Source of the DNA: Sutterella parvirubra YIT 11816
Lineage (GTDB): Bacteria; Pseudomonadota; Gammaproteobacteria; Burkholderiales; Burkholderiaceae_F
Direction: 5' to 3'
Assembly (NCBI RefSeq): GCF_000250875.1
Contig: NZ_JH604944.1
Span: 6,262 to 13,589, forward strand
DNA: 7,328 nt
Made by a program: the position numbers and the translations under genes. The notes beneath the pieces were generated by a model. The model made no database searches, was not told where the DNA came from, and saw only the letters and a list, made by a program, of their open reading frames with translations. Below, piece after piece: positions 7,082-7,328 of this stretch; within the stretch, counting starts at the first letter, position 1, and the number at the start of each line of letters is the position of its first letter.

Positions 7082-7110
7082 TTGACATTTCCGTCGAAGC
7101 CGGGCATAAC
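7082..7110 (+). promoter_or_regulatory. Sigma70-type promoter, plus strand
   Basis: A perfect -35 box TTGACA (7082-7087) is followed after exactly 17 bases by CATAAC (7105-7110), a four-of-six -10 box. Transcription would start near 7117 and run rightward. There is no gene start immediately downstream; a strong terminator lies about 125 bases further on, so the predicted product is a short RNA or leader. The consensus -35, the optimal spacer and the local drop in G+C support it, but it is not experimentally known. Confidence 0.45.
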
Positions 7111-7116
7111 GATTAC

Positions 7117-7243
7117 GAAATTCAGAGGGACTACCCACTGTTTCAGTCGAATCCCCTGGTCCTGTACGATTGACACAAAACTAAGATGGCGCAACCACGC
7201 TCTCGCGCACGGGCTTCCGACTTACTCGGAAGCCCGTGTTTTT
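7117..7243 (+). ncRNA. Candidate small RNA or attenuated leader
   Basis: The stretch lies between a sigma70-like promoter and a rho-independent terminator and would give a transcript of about 127 nt. Its 5' part can fold: CAGAGGGA (from 7122) pairs with TCCCCTG near 7152-7158 with one bulged A, enclosing an inner ACTG/CAGT stem with a three-base loop. A linker of lower G+C then leads into the terminator hairpin. No convincing reading frame is present: an ATG at 7186 opens a frame running through the terminator to the window edge, but it lacks a good binding site and its residues look random. It does not match the features of tRNA, tmRNA, 6S or SRP RNA that I can recognise. It could instead be the leader of a gene beyond the right edge. 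The 5' and 3' ends are estimates. Confidence 0.35.
7208..7243 (+). terminator. Rho-independent terminator
   Basis: CACGGGCTTCCGA (7208-7220) and TCGGAAGCCCGTG (7226-7238) make a perfect 13-base-pair stem with a 5-base loop, followed directly by TTTTT (7239-7243). This is a textbook plus-strand intrinsic terminator. On the minus strand no T-run follows, so it is directional. The nearest plus-strand gene upstream, hypE, ends more than 800 bases away behind its own hairpin, so this terminator must serve a separate short transcript. Confidence 0.85.
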
Positions 7244-7328
7244 CAAGGATTCTCCGCTCTCAATTTCTCCCACCTGGACACAGGCCACACAGCAGTCTCC
7301 GTCCTTGCACAGCCATCCGGCGTGGCGG
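7244..7328. other. Terminal stretch without an assignable gene
   Basis: No gene can be assigned in these last bases. Two minus-strand frames are open from the right edge: one stops at 7243-7245 (27 residues) and another runs through the terminator to a TAG at 7181-7183 (48 residues, Cys-rich at its start). Either could be the end of a gene beyond the window, but neither shows a recognisable motif, and open frames of this length are common in G+C-rich DNA. Confidence 0.3.

Noticed and set aside
7138..7160. tRNA-like T-arm (TCGAATCCCC)
   Set aside because: The flanking bases do not form a T stem, and no acceptor, D or anticodon arm can be built around it.
7170..7187. Second TTGACA (7170-7175) as another promoter
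   Set aside because: No acceptable -10 box occurs 16-18 bases downstream; TAAGAT at 7182-7187 is only six bases away.
6958..7194. N-terminal extension of the minus-strand membrane protein to an ATG at 7194
   Set aside because: The 79 extra codons use AGT, TCA, GTA and CGA codons uncommon in the neighbouring genes, show no domain character and would run through the palindrome. The ATG at 6957 sits right before the first membrane segment.
7186..7328. Plus-strand frame from ATG 7186 open to the window edge
   Set aside because: It lacks a ribosome binding site, would read straight through the strong terminator hairpin, and its residues resemble no protein I know.

Overview
The window is a high-G+C bacterial segment dominated by one plus-strand operon for [NiFe]-hydrogenase maturation, in the order hypA, hypB, hypF, hypC, hypD, hypE. 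All six core Hyp factors are present and intact. The order with hypF between hypB and hypC matches the hypA-B-F-C-D-E order known from Cupriavidus-type betaproteobacteria and differs from E. coli, where hypF lies apart. With the base composition, this suggests a betaproteobacterium, possibly an anaerobic Burkholderiales lineage. That placement is inference; no taxonomic marker is in view.

Layout: bases 2-181 carry the C-terminal end of an unidentified gene whose stop overlaps the start of hypA. hypA (174-548) is followed by a 110-base gap with a small hairpin, then hypB (659-1516), which has an unusually His-rich N-terminal extension. hypF (1547-3937) and hypC (4005-4229) follow. hypC, hypD and hypE are linked by two GTGA overlaps in which a GTG start overlaps the preceding TGA stop. 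A strong hairpin follows hypE. On the minus strand, 6487-6957 encodes a small unrecognised membrane protein with a Lys/Glu-rich tail, convergent with hypE. The last 371 bases hold no convincing gene. They contain a 15-base palindrome, a sigma70-like plus-strand promoter, a foldable stretch and a very clear rho-independent terminator, together consistent with a short untranslated RNA of about 127 nt or an attenuated leader.

How the genes work together (established family knowledge): HypF and HypE make the cyanide ligands from carbamoyl phosphate through a thiocarboxamide and then thiocyanate on the C-terminal cysteine of HypE. HypC and HypD assemble the Fe(CN)2CO group and deliver it to the hydrogenase large-subunit precursor. 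HypA and HypB then insert nickel. The hydrogenase structural genes are not in the window and presumably lie upstream in the same transcription unit. The maturation operon itself is ordinary. The least explained parts are the 3' intergenic RNA-like locus and the two unidentified proteins.
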